43,947 nt of DNA, taken from Spirochaetota bacterium. GTDB taxonomy: Bacteria > Spirochaetota > Leptospiria > Turneriellales > Turneriellaceae. Shown here piece by piece: positions 1 through 8,326 of the stretch; position 1 is the stretch's first letter, and every line of letters starts with the position of its first letter. Below the pieces are notes generated by a model. That model searched no databases and was not told where the DNA came from. It worked only from the letters and a program-made list of their open reading frames with translations. The stretch spans positions 1-43,947 of the forward strand of contig CAUJII010000065.1 in assembly GCA_963205035.1 (NCBI GenBank), in the 5' to 3' direction. The translations under genes were made by a program, and so were the position numbers.

Positions 1-1
1 C

Positions 2-361
2 GTCATAAGGCCCTGGAGGGTTGATAAGAACCTCTACGGTGTGCTTTGGCAGCGGACGATTCATTCGGGCGAGTCGGTATCGCGATTCGTCGACTTCGCG
101 ATTCGGGTGTTCATGCCGCGATTTGTCGAGATGTATCTGCATTCGCCCCGGCGCGGGTCGGGGTACTCTGCGCGGAATCATAAATTTTGGGCAGCGCGGT
201 ATGCCCGGCGTAAAAGTTTTCCTGACTATTTTATTAACTACCAAAAAGTCACCAAAAAAAATGAGAACGGCGGGCTCGAAACGGCTCGGAAGGCGATTCT
301 CATTGCGAAAAAGGGTCTGTCGTACCAGGAATACATCCACTGCCTACGAACTTGTATATAG
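2..361 (+). CDS. hypothetical protein, 3' part of an ORF open to the left edge
   Basis: Frame 2 has no stop from base 2 to 361 (VIRPWRVDKNLYGVLWQRTIHSGES...YQEYIHCLRTCI*); no family recognised. Confidence 0.35.
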   Translation, partial: VIRPWRVDKNLYGVLWQRTIHSGESVSRFVDFAIRVFMPRFVEMYLHSPRRGSGYSARNHKFWAARYARRKSFPDYFINYQKVTKKNENGGLETARKAILIAKKGLSYQEYIHCLRTCI

Positions 362-378
362 GCCGCGCCTACGCCGCC

Positions 379-478
379 GGTGGGATGCTCAAAAAGTCGG
401 TTGTCACTCGGCCAACTAGGCGAAATTTTATCGCGAGTCGCGGTCTCTCCGCTTCGGTGGCGACTTTTTAGACCCACC
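379..478. repeat. imperfect inverted repeat (ggtgggatgctcaaaaagtcg ... cgactttttagacccacc)
   Basis: Left arm 379-399 is largely complementary to right arm 461-478. Confidence 0.5.
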
Positions 479-590
479 TGAAGGAATTGTGCCGATTACC
501 GCATGGGCAGCGCGGAAAGAATCATCTTCTAGCCCCACTTGCGCGCCCCTAAACTCTTGAAAGCCTGTCTCGCAAACAATTTCAGGAGGT

Positions 591-1805
591 ATGAAACTTG
601 CAGCACGCCTCGATCTCATCGAGCCCTCGCCGACCCTCGCGATTTCAGCGCGTTCGGCAGAACTCAAAGCCGAAGGCAAGGACATCGTAGGCTTTGGCGC
701 TGGAGAACCTGATTTCGACACCCCACAACACATCAAAGACGCTGCAATCGAAGCTCTACAAAAAGGGTTCACGAAATACACTCCCGTATCGGGCATCCCC
801 GAGCTGAAACAGGCGATCATTGCAAAACTCAAACGCGACAATCAGTTGGAGTTCTCGCCGAAACAAATTATCGTGGGTACAGGCGGCAAACAAGTTCTCT
901 TCAACTTTTTTCTTTCTGTGCTCAACGAAGGAGACGAAGTTGTCTGCCCGGCGCCTTACTGGGTGAGTTATAAAGACATTGTCCGCTTAGCGGGTGGAAC
1001 AATGAATATAATTCCCACACGCTTTGAAAATGGCTTCAAGATGACACCGGACGAATTAGAAAAAAGTATCACCCCCAAAACGCGGGTTTTTATTTTGAAC
1101 TCGCCGTCTAATCCGACGGGCGCGGCATACAGTCCTGAAGAAATCCGTGGTATATCTCAAGTCCTCGAGAAATTCCCGAACGTGCTGGTCTTAACCGACG
1201 ACATCTACGAAAAACTGAGTTATGGCATAGAAATCCTCAACATCGCCACGGCGTCTGCCCAGTTGCGGCCACGAACGGTTGTCGTCAACGGGCTTTCCAA
1301 AGCGTACGCGATGACGGGTTGGCGTTTGGGATACGCTGCGGGGCCGCACGAAATTATCGCTGCGATGGATATGATTCAAGGACAGTCTACCTCGAATGCG
1401 ACGAGCTTTTCTCAAAAAGGCGCGGTGGCGGCGCTCAATGGCGACCAGGGGGTGGTCGATTCTATGCGTGCAGTTTTTGAAAAACGGCGCGACCTTGCGT
1501 TTTCTCTCTTATCGAATCTTAAAGGCGTTCGCCTCTTCAAACCACAGGGCGCGTTCTATCTCTTTCCCGACATCCAAGGTTTAGAGGAAGCTCCGGGTTG
1601 GAAGGCTCTTGCCGAGCGCACGAAAGAGACCGATGTCGGAAAAATTTTCAGCTCGGGGCTCTTGAACGAAAAACTCGTCGCTGTAGTTCCCGGGACGGCG
1701 TTTGGATATGAAAAGGGTTTTCGTATTAGCTATGCCACGAGCGAAGCGCAGATTGAAAAGGGGCTTAACCGCATTCGAGAGTTTGTAGAGGCGTTGTGGA
1801 AATAG
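591..1805 (+). CDS. aspC: pyridoxal-phosphate aminotransferase class I, aspartate aminotransferase-like
   Basis: 404 aa; GAGEPDFDTP, SPSNPTGAAY, VNGLSKAYAMTGWRLGY motifs; SD aggaggt before ATG. Confidence 0.92.
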   Translation: MKLAARLDLIEPSPTLAISARSAELKAEGKDIVGFGAGEPDFDTPQHIKDAAIEALQKGFTKYTPVSGIPELKQAIIAKLKRDNQLEFSPKQIIVGTGGKQVLFNFFLSVLNEGDEVVCPAPYWVSYKDIVRLAGGTMNIIPTRFENGFKMTPDELEKSITPKTRVFILNSPSNPTGAAYSPEEIRGISQVLEKFPNVLVLTDDIYEKLSYGIEILNIATASAQLRPRTVVVNGLSKAYAMTGWRLGYAAGPHEIIAAMDMIQGQSTSNATSFSQKGAVAALNGDQGVVDSMRAVFEKRRDLAFSLLSNLKGVRLFKPQGAFYLFPDIQGLEEAPGWKALAERTKETDVGKIFSSGLLNEKLVAVVPGTAFGYEKGFRISYATSEAQIEKGLNRIREFVEALWK

Positions 1806-1840
1806 AAGAGCGCGAAATAAAAATGTTCAATTGACGGGGC

Positions 1841-2170
1841 GTGGAAGCTTACAAATCAAACGCCATGCCTGCAAAAAAACAACCAGCCAATGAAGAACAA
1901 GGTCTAAGCGCAGGTTTAACCTTCGAGCAGGCGTTGAACGATTTAGAGGCCATCACCCAACGCCTCGAAGACGGCAGAGAATCGCTCGAAGAGTCGATGA
2001 AACTCTATGAACAGGGCTTGAAACTCAAGGAATTTTGCGAGCAAAAACTCAAAGAGGCCGAGAGCAAGTGGTTCATCCTAAAAAAACAAAAAGACGGCAG
2101 CTTAGCTATCGAAGAGACGCCGAGCGACAAGATTCCCGAACCGTCTGAGGTTCAAGGACAAATGTTTTGA
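1841..2170 (+). CDS. xseB: exodeoxyribonuclease VII small subunit (start may be ATG at 1865)
   Basis: LTFEQALNDLEAITQRLEDGRESLEESMKLYEQGLKLKEFCEQKLKEAE matches the XseB pattern. Confidence 0.9.
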   Translation: MEAYKSNAMPAKKQPANEEQGLSAGLTFEQALNDLEAITQRLEDGRESLEESMKLYEQGLKLKEFCEQKLKEAESKWFILKKQKDGSLAIEETPSDKIPEPSEVQGQMF

Positions 2171-3147
2171 AAGAAAGTCTACGTAACGCAATAGTCGATA
2201 CGCTGCGGGCAGCCGAGTTGTCTATCGCAGCAAATCTCGCCGAAGATGAATTTATTCGACAAATCACTTCTGCCGCGAACCTCCTGGCCGAATCTAAGAA
2301 CCGTATCTTAACATGCGGCATGGGTAAATCGGGGTTGATCGCACGCAAGGTAGCGGCGACACTCACCTCGACGGGATCGCCCGCCGTTTTTCTACACCCC
2401 GCCGACGCGCTCCATGGCGACATCGGTAACGTGCAATCGCGCGAGGTCGTTCTTGCATTTTCAAATTCGGGCGAAACGCGCGAGCTCGTGGAATTACTCC
2501 CCCACATCAGACGCCTTCAGGGTAAGCTCGTTGCAGTCACACAAAAAAAAGAGAGCACCTTAGCGCAAGATGCAGACTCGGCGATTATCTACTCCATCAC
2601 GCGAGAAGGCTGTCCTTTAGAATTGGCGCCCATGGCGTCGACGACTGTGTCTTTAGCGATTGGCGACGCCATCTCGAGCGCACTAATCCACATCAAGAAA
2701 TTCAAGCGTGAAGACTTTGGTAAATACCACCCTTCAGGAACGCTCGGTCGAAAGCTCTTAACGCGCGTCAAAGATGTCATGCAGAGTGCCGACGATATTC
2801 TACTCGGCCGCGACACAACTTTCCAAGCCGTGTTGCCAATCATGATCCGCGCGAATGTCGGTTGTGTCCTCGTTGTGGGCAGCAAAGGCCATTTGCGCGG
2901 CATCTTGACAGACGGCGACATCAAGCGCTTACTCGATAACTTCATCACAAAACCAGCAGAGCTCTTTCGCGCAACCGCTGCGCAGATGATGACCGAAGAC
3001 CCGGTCTCGGTGAGCGCGAACTCTTTGGTCGACACAGCTTTTGCGCTCATGCAAGAAAAGAAGACTTATATACTTCCCGTTGTGAATGAGAGAAAAAAGC
3101 CGGTTGGGGTTGTCCGCATGCACGACCTCATGATTAAGGCTTCTTAA
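2167..3147 (+). CDS. kdsD: KpsF/GutQ-family sugar-phosphate isomerase with CBS domains (arabinose-5-phosphate isomerase)
   Basis: 326 aa; SIS domain CGMGKSGLIARKVAATLTSTGSPAVFLHPADALHGDIG plus C-terminal CBS pair; TTG start overlapping the xseB stop. Confidence 0.9.
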   Translation: MKESLRNAIVDTLRAAELSIAANLAEDEFIRQITSAANLLAESKNRILTCGMGKSGLIARKVAATLTSTGSPAVFLHPADALHGDIGNVQSREVVLAFSNSGETRELVELLPHIRRLQGKLVAVTQKKESTLAQDADSAIIYSITREGCPLELAPMASTTVSLAIGDAISSALIHIKKFKREDFGKYHPSGTLGRKLLTRVKDVMQSADDILLGRDTTFQAVLPIMIRANVGCVLVVGSKGHLRGILTDGDIKRLLDNFITKPAELFRATAAQMMTEDPVSVSANSLVDTAFALMQEKKTYILPVVNERKKPVGVVRMHDLMIKAS

Positions 3148-3156
3148 AGAGGAATA

Positions 3157-3978
3157 ATGGAAACCGAAAAAGAGGACGGCGAAGGGAAAGCTGCGAAAGC
3201 CGTCAAAAAGCTGCAGCGCGACAGGATCGTGCTTTTTCGCATCAACGCGCTCACGCGTAACGGACGCGACGAGCTCATGGAAATTTTTTCCGGCGTCTTT
3301 GCAGAGTTTGCTTTGAACCCCGGTTTGCTATTTAACCTTTACTCCGCCGTTGTCGAAATTATTTTTAACGCCATCAAGGCCAACGCAAAGCACGTTCTCT
3401 TGAAAGAAGAAGTACGCCTCAAGCTGCAAAGGCAGAATTTTGAAGACATCGATACTTTACTCAACACAATTTTCAACGAAGAAGTCTTGCGCGATTTTAT
3501 GAGTCGGCATGTTCTGCCTGAAAAACTGAAAAAACGCGTCAACACGGTGCTCCAGATTTCTGAAAAAAAACGGATGGGGCGCACAGACAAGCTCACGCGA
3601 AAAGATTTGTTACAACTTGCAGAATTTAACAGTCTACTCAAGAAAGAAAAAGCTCTCATCCATTTTGTGATTGTGATAAGCGACGAGACGCTCAGCATCA
3701 ACGTGGTCAACGACATCCCTATTTTGAGCAAAGACATGAAGCGCATCACGCATAGCCGTGAAACGCACAAGAAGCTTTTTGACGAGGGACGCTCTGCCGA
3801 TTATTTCGGGCCCGACTATCTCGACCAAACCGAGTCTGCGGGTTTCGGCATCGCGATGGCCGATGAGATCTACTATGAGATGCAGCTCAACCCACTCGAT
3901 TTTTTTACAATCTCGACATCTGCTGGCGTGACGCGCGCTATCCTGCGCTTTCCGCGCGAAAGACTCGCTCTGGGTTAA
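3157..3978 (+). CDS. GHKL/HATPase-like protein of unknown function
   Basis: 273 aa; N-box-like VVEIIFNAIKANAKHV and C-terminal ESAGFGIAMADEIYYEMQ...FFTISTSAGVTRAILRFP resembling a HATPase fold. Confidence 0.6.
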   Translation: METEKEDGEGKAAKAVKKLQRDRIVLFRINALTRNGRDELMEIFSGVFAEFALNPGLLFNLYSAVVEIIFNAIKANAKHVLLKEEVRLKLQRQNFEDIDTLLNTIFNEEVLRDFMSRHVLPEKLKKRVNTVLQISEKKRMGRTDKLTRKDLLQLAEFNSLLKKEKALIHFVIVISDETLSINVVNDIPILSKDMKRITHSRETHKKLFDEGRSADYFGPDYLDQTESAGFGIAMADEIYYEMQLNPLDFFTISTSAGVTRAILRFPRERLALG

Positions 3979-3987
3979 GGGGGTTCT

Positions 3988-5397
3988 TTAGGCGCGCCCG
4001 TCGCTCGTCTTTGCGAGAAAATCCTTCGCTTTCTCTATTTGCGCCTTGACAGAACTTGGATTTGTCGAGCCCTCGCCCTGGCGTCTTTCGAGAGATTCTT
4101 TCGGTAGAAAAAAATTCTCGGGGAGAACTAAATCGAAGCCCGCAATTTCTTTCCACTGCGCCGCAGTCAAACCTTCGAGCCGCAGGTTATTTTTCTCGCA
4201 GTATGCGACAGCTTGCCCGGCCACCGCGTGCGCATCGCGGAACGGAGTCTTCTTCACCCGCACCAAAAAATCTGCGATGTCGGTCGCCAATGCAAACCCC
4301 TTCGAAAGATTTTCTAAAACGCGCTCTTCATTAAAGCGCAAATTTTTTAGAATTTCGGTTAATCCCAAAAGTCCACGGCGTACCTCTCGGATGCTATCGA
4401 AAAGATACACCTTGTCTTCTTGCAGGTCGCGGTTATACGTCATCGGCAGGGCCTTGAGATTCGTAACAAGCGCCTGCAAGTTCCCGTTGACACGGCCTGC
4501 CTTTCCCCGCAAGAGCTCGGCGATGTCGGGGTTCTTCTTCTGCGGCATGATCGAAGAGCCCGTCGTCACGGCGTCCCCGAGTGTTACGTAACCAAACTCC
4601 GTCGTGTTATAGATAATCACGTCTTCGCAAAACCGCGAGATGTGGAGATATAACCGCGTCGCAAAGAAGTGGTAGTTCAACTGGTAATCGCGGTTCGATA
4701 CCGCATCCATGCTATTCGCATAGACTCCCGAAAAACCCAGCTCGGCGGCAGTCATCTGTCTGTCGATCGGGTAATTCGCTCCCCCCAACGCGGCGCTCCC
4801 CAAAGGTGAGTTACCAACGCTCTGTAGTACGAATTCTAAAAATTCGAGGTCGCGGGCAAATTGCCAAAAGTATGCCAAGAGGTAATGCGAGAGCAGAACC
4901 GGCTGCGCAATTTGCAGGTGCGTGTATCCAATCCACACCTTGCCGAAATTTTCGTTAGCTAAAGAAAGAATCAATCGCAAGAGCGTAACCAGATGCGTAC
5001 GGTCTTCTTCGAGCGCATGCCGCACGAAGAGGTGCGTATCGACCGCCACTTGATCGTTGCGCGAACGGCCCGTGTGGAGTTTTTTCCCCGTGTCGCCGAT
5101 GAGTTCGGTTAGCCGTGCCTCGATGTGCATGTGGATGTCTTCGAGGGAAGCCTGAAATCGCATCGTGCCCGCTTCGATTTCTCCCTTAATTTGCAAGAGC
5201 CCTTTCTCGATTTGTTCAAACTCGTGAGCTGTGAGGACTCCCACTTTAGAAAGCATGTTCGCATGGGCAATCGAAGCGCGTATATCCACTTCGTACAATA
5301 CGTAATCGAACGAGATTGACTCGGAAATCTCTTCGGTAATTTGAGAAGGTGCGTTTTCAAAACGCCCATGCCAGAGTTTTTCTCTCTTGTCAGACAT
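3988..5397 (-). CDS. argH: argininosuccinate lyase
   Basis: 469 aa; KLWHGRF start, TGRSRNDQVAVD and GSSIMPQKKNPD signatures. Confidence 0.97.
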   Translation of the reverse strand: MSDKREKLWHGRFENAPSQITEEISESISFDYVLYEVDIRASIAHANMLSKVGVLTAHEFEQIEKGLLQIKGEIEAGTMRFQASLEDIHMHIEARLTELIGDTGKKLHTGRSRNDQVAVDTHLFVRHALEEDRTHLVTLLRLILSLANENFGKVWIGYTHLQIAQPVLLSHYLLAYFWQFARDLEFLEFVLQSVGNSPLGSAALGGANYPIDRQMTAAELGFSGVYANSMDAVSNRDYQLNYHFFATRLYLHISRFCEDVIIYNTTEFGYVTLGDAVTTGSSIMPQKKNPDIAELLRGKAGRVNGNLQALVTNLKALPMTYNRDLQEDKVYLFDSIREVRRGLLGLTEILKNLRFNEERVLENLSKGFALATDIADFLVRVKKTPFRDAHAVAGQAVAYCEKNNLRLEGLTAAQWKEIAGFDLVLPENFFLPKESLERRQGEGSTNPSSVKAQIEKAKDFLAKTSDGRA

Positions 5398-5420
5398 TGA
5401 ACGCTGTAAACTGTCCGCTC

Positions 5421-7184
5421 TTACAGAACCAACGTCGATAAACCGCGCTCGCGCAAGTACTGCGGGTAGAGTTCATATAACGGCTCCAAGAGCGGCAGAA
5501 GATTCATTGCCCGAGGCACCTTGCCTTTGGGAATGACATCTTTGCGCGCTAAAGCCTGCATGAGGTTAATTTGCCCGTGCCAAAAGTAATGCGACATATC
5601 GGCTGTCAGAGTGAACTCGACTTCGGGGTCGAATGCGCGTGCGCTATCGCCCTGCAAAATCTGTTTCGACCTGTCGTCTGTTGTGCCGTCGAGTGCAATC
5701 GAAGCGTCGGGAGTCAAATAGTTGAAACGAATTTTCAACCCTGAATTCTTGAGCGGCGCGAAGAGTTTCGGATCCGCTTGCACCCTTAAAAAGTAACCGC
5801 CCAAAAGATCATAGACTGCGGCTTCGTCTTTGAAAATATTCTTGAGTCTCTTGACCGAGCTACTGGTGCGCGCTGCTTTGAGTTCAGATTTTGAAACGGG
5901 GATCGCCTTGAGATTCTGCGCGTACGCGTCTTTGACGATAGCGCGAACACTCTCCGCTTCGACGCTTTGCGGGTTATTGAGCATCGCCCCGTCTTCGAGA
6001 GCTGTCTTCACTACCTGATCGAGTTTTGCGAGACCGTCTTTAACTCCCGCGTCGCGCAAGTTCAGAGGGTGCCCGCAAAGCGCATTCAACTTTTGGTTGA
6101 GAGTGCGCAGATGCGTCGCAAGCGATTGTGCGCGGCGCTCGGTCAGCCATTCGTCTACCAAGCCCAACTGTGTTACAGCTTGGTTCACCATGAAATTGTC
6201 GAAACGCGCAACCAGCTTGTTAATTTCTTGAACGGGGTAAATACCACTATCGCCGAAGATTTGCGCGATGCGTGCATACCTTGCCGACGAAGATTCCATA
6301 TTGTGCGCCATGCTGAAAGGCAGAATGATGCTATTGGCGACGCCGTGTGGTATGTGGTAAACACCGCCCAGCGCGTGGCTAATGCCGTGGACAATCCCTA
6401 CTCCGCCGTGGTTGAACGCAACGGCCGCCAAGAAAGACGCCGTGAGCATCGCGCCGCGTGCGTTGAGGTCTGCGGGCTCAGCCACGGCTTGCAGAATATT
6501 TTTCGCGACAAGCTCAATGGCATAAAGCGATAACGCATCGGACACCGGGTTGGGGTTTCCTCCCACATACGATTCGATGGCGTGCGTCATTGCATCCATC
6601 CCCGTTGCGGCAGTCACTTTGCCGGGCATCGTCGCCGTCATTTCGGGGTCAAGGATTGCGATGTCGGGTAAGAAAGCGTCTTCTGCAAAGGGCAACTTCA
6701 CCGAATTGGCGTCGTCTGAGACCATTGCGAACTGCGTCACCTCGGAGCCAGTTCCCGCCGTTGTCGGTATGAAAACGGAAGGAAGCAAGCGGTCTTTCAA
6801 GAGTTGCGCGCCCATGTGCTTCTGCAGCGGCCCGCCTTTGACCATGAGGAGGTTGATAATTTTTGCCGAATCTAAGACAGAGCCTCCGCCCACGGCGATA
6901 ACCATGTCGCATTTGTTAGCAACGCCCAACTCCGCAGCTTCGGTGACGACCTTGAGCTCGCTATTGGGAGGGACGCTATCATACGTCGCGCCAATCGTGA
7001 TTGCCGAACCGCCCAGCCCCTCGAGGACTTTTTTTGCGAGCCCAGCCGCTACGATGACTTTGTCAGTGACGAGGAGCGCTTTCTTGCCGGGAAAGCCTTG
7101 GAGCTCTTCGCCCAATTTCGATGCAAGGCCAATGCCGTAGCGAACCTTCGTCGGCAGGGAAAACTGATAGTAGTCGGGTATCAT
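5421..7184 (-). CDS. iron-containing alcohol dehydrogenase with C-terminal SCP2-like sterol/lipid-binding domain
   Basis: 587 aa; GGGSVLDSAK, PTTAGTGSEVT, GMDAMTHAIESYVG, GIVHGISHALGG motifs, then ~140 aa resembling SCP2. Confidence 0.85.
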   Translation of the reverse strand: MIPDYYQFSLPTKVRYGIGLASKLGEELQGFPGKKALLVTDKVIVAAGLAKKVLEGLGGSAITIGATYDSVPPNSELKVVTEAAELGVANKCDMVIAVGGGSVLDSAKIINLLMVKGGPLQKHMGAQLLKDRLLPSVFIPTTAGTGSEVTQFAMVSDDANSVKLPFAEDAFLPDIAILDPEMTATMPGKVTAATGMDAMTHAIESYVGGNPNPVSDALSLYAIELVAKNILQAVAEPADLNARGAMLTASFLAAVAFNHGGVGIVHGISHALGGVYHIPHGVANSIILPFSMAHNMESSSARYARIAQIFGDSGIYPVQEINKLVARFDNFMVNQAVTQLGLVDEWLTERRAQSLATHLRTLNQKLNALCGHPLNLRDAGVKDGLAKLDQVVKTALEDGAMLNNPQSVEAESVRAIVKDAYAQNLKAIPVSKSELKAARTSSSVKRLKNIFKDEAAVYDLLGGYFLRVQADPKLFAPLKNSGLKIRFNYLTPDASIALDGTTDDRSKQILQGDSARAFDPEVEFTLTADMSHYFWHGQINLMQALARKDVIPKGKVPRAMNLLPLLEPLYELYPQYLRERGLSTLVL

Positions 7185-7187
7185 GCG

Positions 7188-8015
7188 TTAGCCTCTATTT
7201 TGAAGAGTCGGTGGCAATAACAAAGGATAAATCGCCCGTAGAGACGGCATTCTGCGGCGGCACGCGTTCAAGTGCTCCGCGTCGAGCGATACAACACAAA
7301 GGCCCGGCCCATCTTCTAACTGAGCCATAACTTTACCCCACGGGTCGACAGCCATCGAGTGACCAAACGTTTCGCGGCCCTTAGTGTGTTCTCCGCACTG
7401 CGCAGCCGCCAAGACGTAGCAGGTGTTTTCAATAGCCCGCGCACGGAGCAGTATCTCCCAATGCGCGGCGCCTGTCACTTGTGTAAAAGCTGCCGGGACG
7501 CACAAGACCTGTGCGCCTTTTTGCGCGTACGTTTGATAGAGGTACGGAAAACGTAGGTCGTAGCAAATCGACATGCCGAACGAAAATCCCGAGAGAGAAA
7601 AAAGAGAAAGCGGGGATGTGCCCGGTTCTGTGTTCAACGATTCGTGGTAGCTCTGAGCACCCGGCGTGGCATCAAACAGATGGATTTTATCGTAACGGTG
7701 TATTTCTTCACCTTGTGCATTGAATGTCAGTGCAGAGTTGAAGAAGCGACCGCTGGGTGCCTTAATCGGAAAGCCGCCACCCGTGATTGGCATCTGAAAC
7801 CGCTGTGCGGCCTCTTGCAAGAACAGCCGTACTTGGGTCGCGATTTTTTCGCCCTGTGTGCGCTTTTCTTCTTCGCTCCCGAAGAAAGCAAAATTTTCGG
7901 GCAGGAGAGCGTAGTCTGCTTTTTGCGCGTGCGCTTTTGCGAGGAGATTTTCAACCTCTCGTAGGTTCGCGTCGAGACTATCTTGTGACGTAAGTTGAAT
8001 TAGAGCGACGCGCAT
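7188..8015 (-). CDS. carbon-nitrogen hydrolase (nitrilase/omega-amidase-like)
   Basis: MRVALIQLTSQDS start; LLPENFAFFG, DKIHLFD, GMSICYDLRFP motifs (catalytic E-K-C); ORF open to 8066. Confidence 0.92.
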   Translation of the reverse strand: MRVALIQLTSQDSLDANLREVENLLAKAHAQKADYALLPENFAFFGSEEEKRTQGEKIATQVRLFLQEAAQRFQMPITGGGFPIKAPSGRFFNSALTFNAQGEEIHRYDKIHLFDATPGAQSYHESLNTEPGTSPLSLFSLSGFSFGMSICYDLRFPYLYQTYAQKGAQVLCVPAAFTQVTGAAHWEILLRARAIENTCYVLAAAQCGEHTKGRETFGHSMAVDPWGKVMAQLEDGPGLCVVSLDAEHLNACRRRMPSLRAIYPLLLPPTLQNRG

Positions 8016-8076
8016 GGTTTCTACGAACCACAGCCATGAACCTGCGTGGGAGTGCTCCGTCCACACGAAACTTGTT

Positions 8077-8280
8077 GGGGCGCGGGATAAATCCGGTGGG
8101 TATTCTTATGCTTTGCGAAAAATTGTGCCTTAAAGACTTTAGAAAATCACGAGCGCCGGCTTTTCCTTTTAGAAAAGCCTCGCATAACGGTTTGCAACCT
8201 GCTCGTGATTTTCATGGGCCATCAGTCTATAAGGCGGCAATATTTTTCGCTGTGACCCCACCGGATTTATCGCACGCCCT
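8077..8280. mobile_element. MITE-like/fold-back element with terminal inverted repeats and putative 7-bp direct flanking repeat ACTTGTT
   Basis: TIR gggcgcgggataaatccggtggg (8078-8100) versus ccccaccggatttatcgcacgccc (8256-8279); ACTTGTT at 8070-8076 and 8281-8287; nested complementary blocks inside. Confidence 0.7.
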
Positions 8281-8326
8281 ACTTGTTCTTCCTTGACGCT
8301 CTGTCTTTGACGCAAGGCGTTACGGC

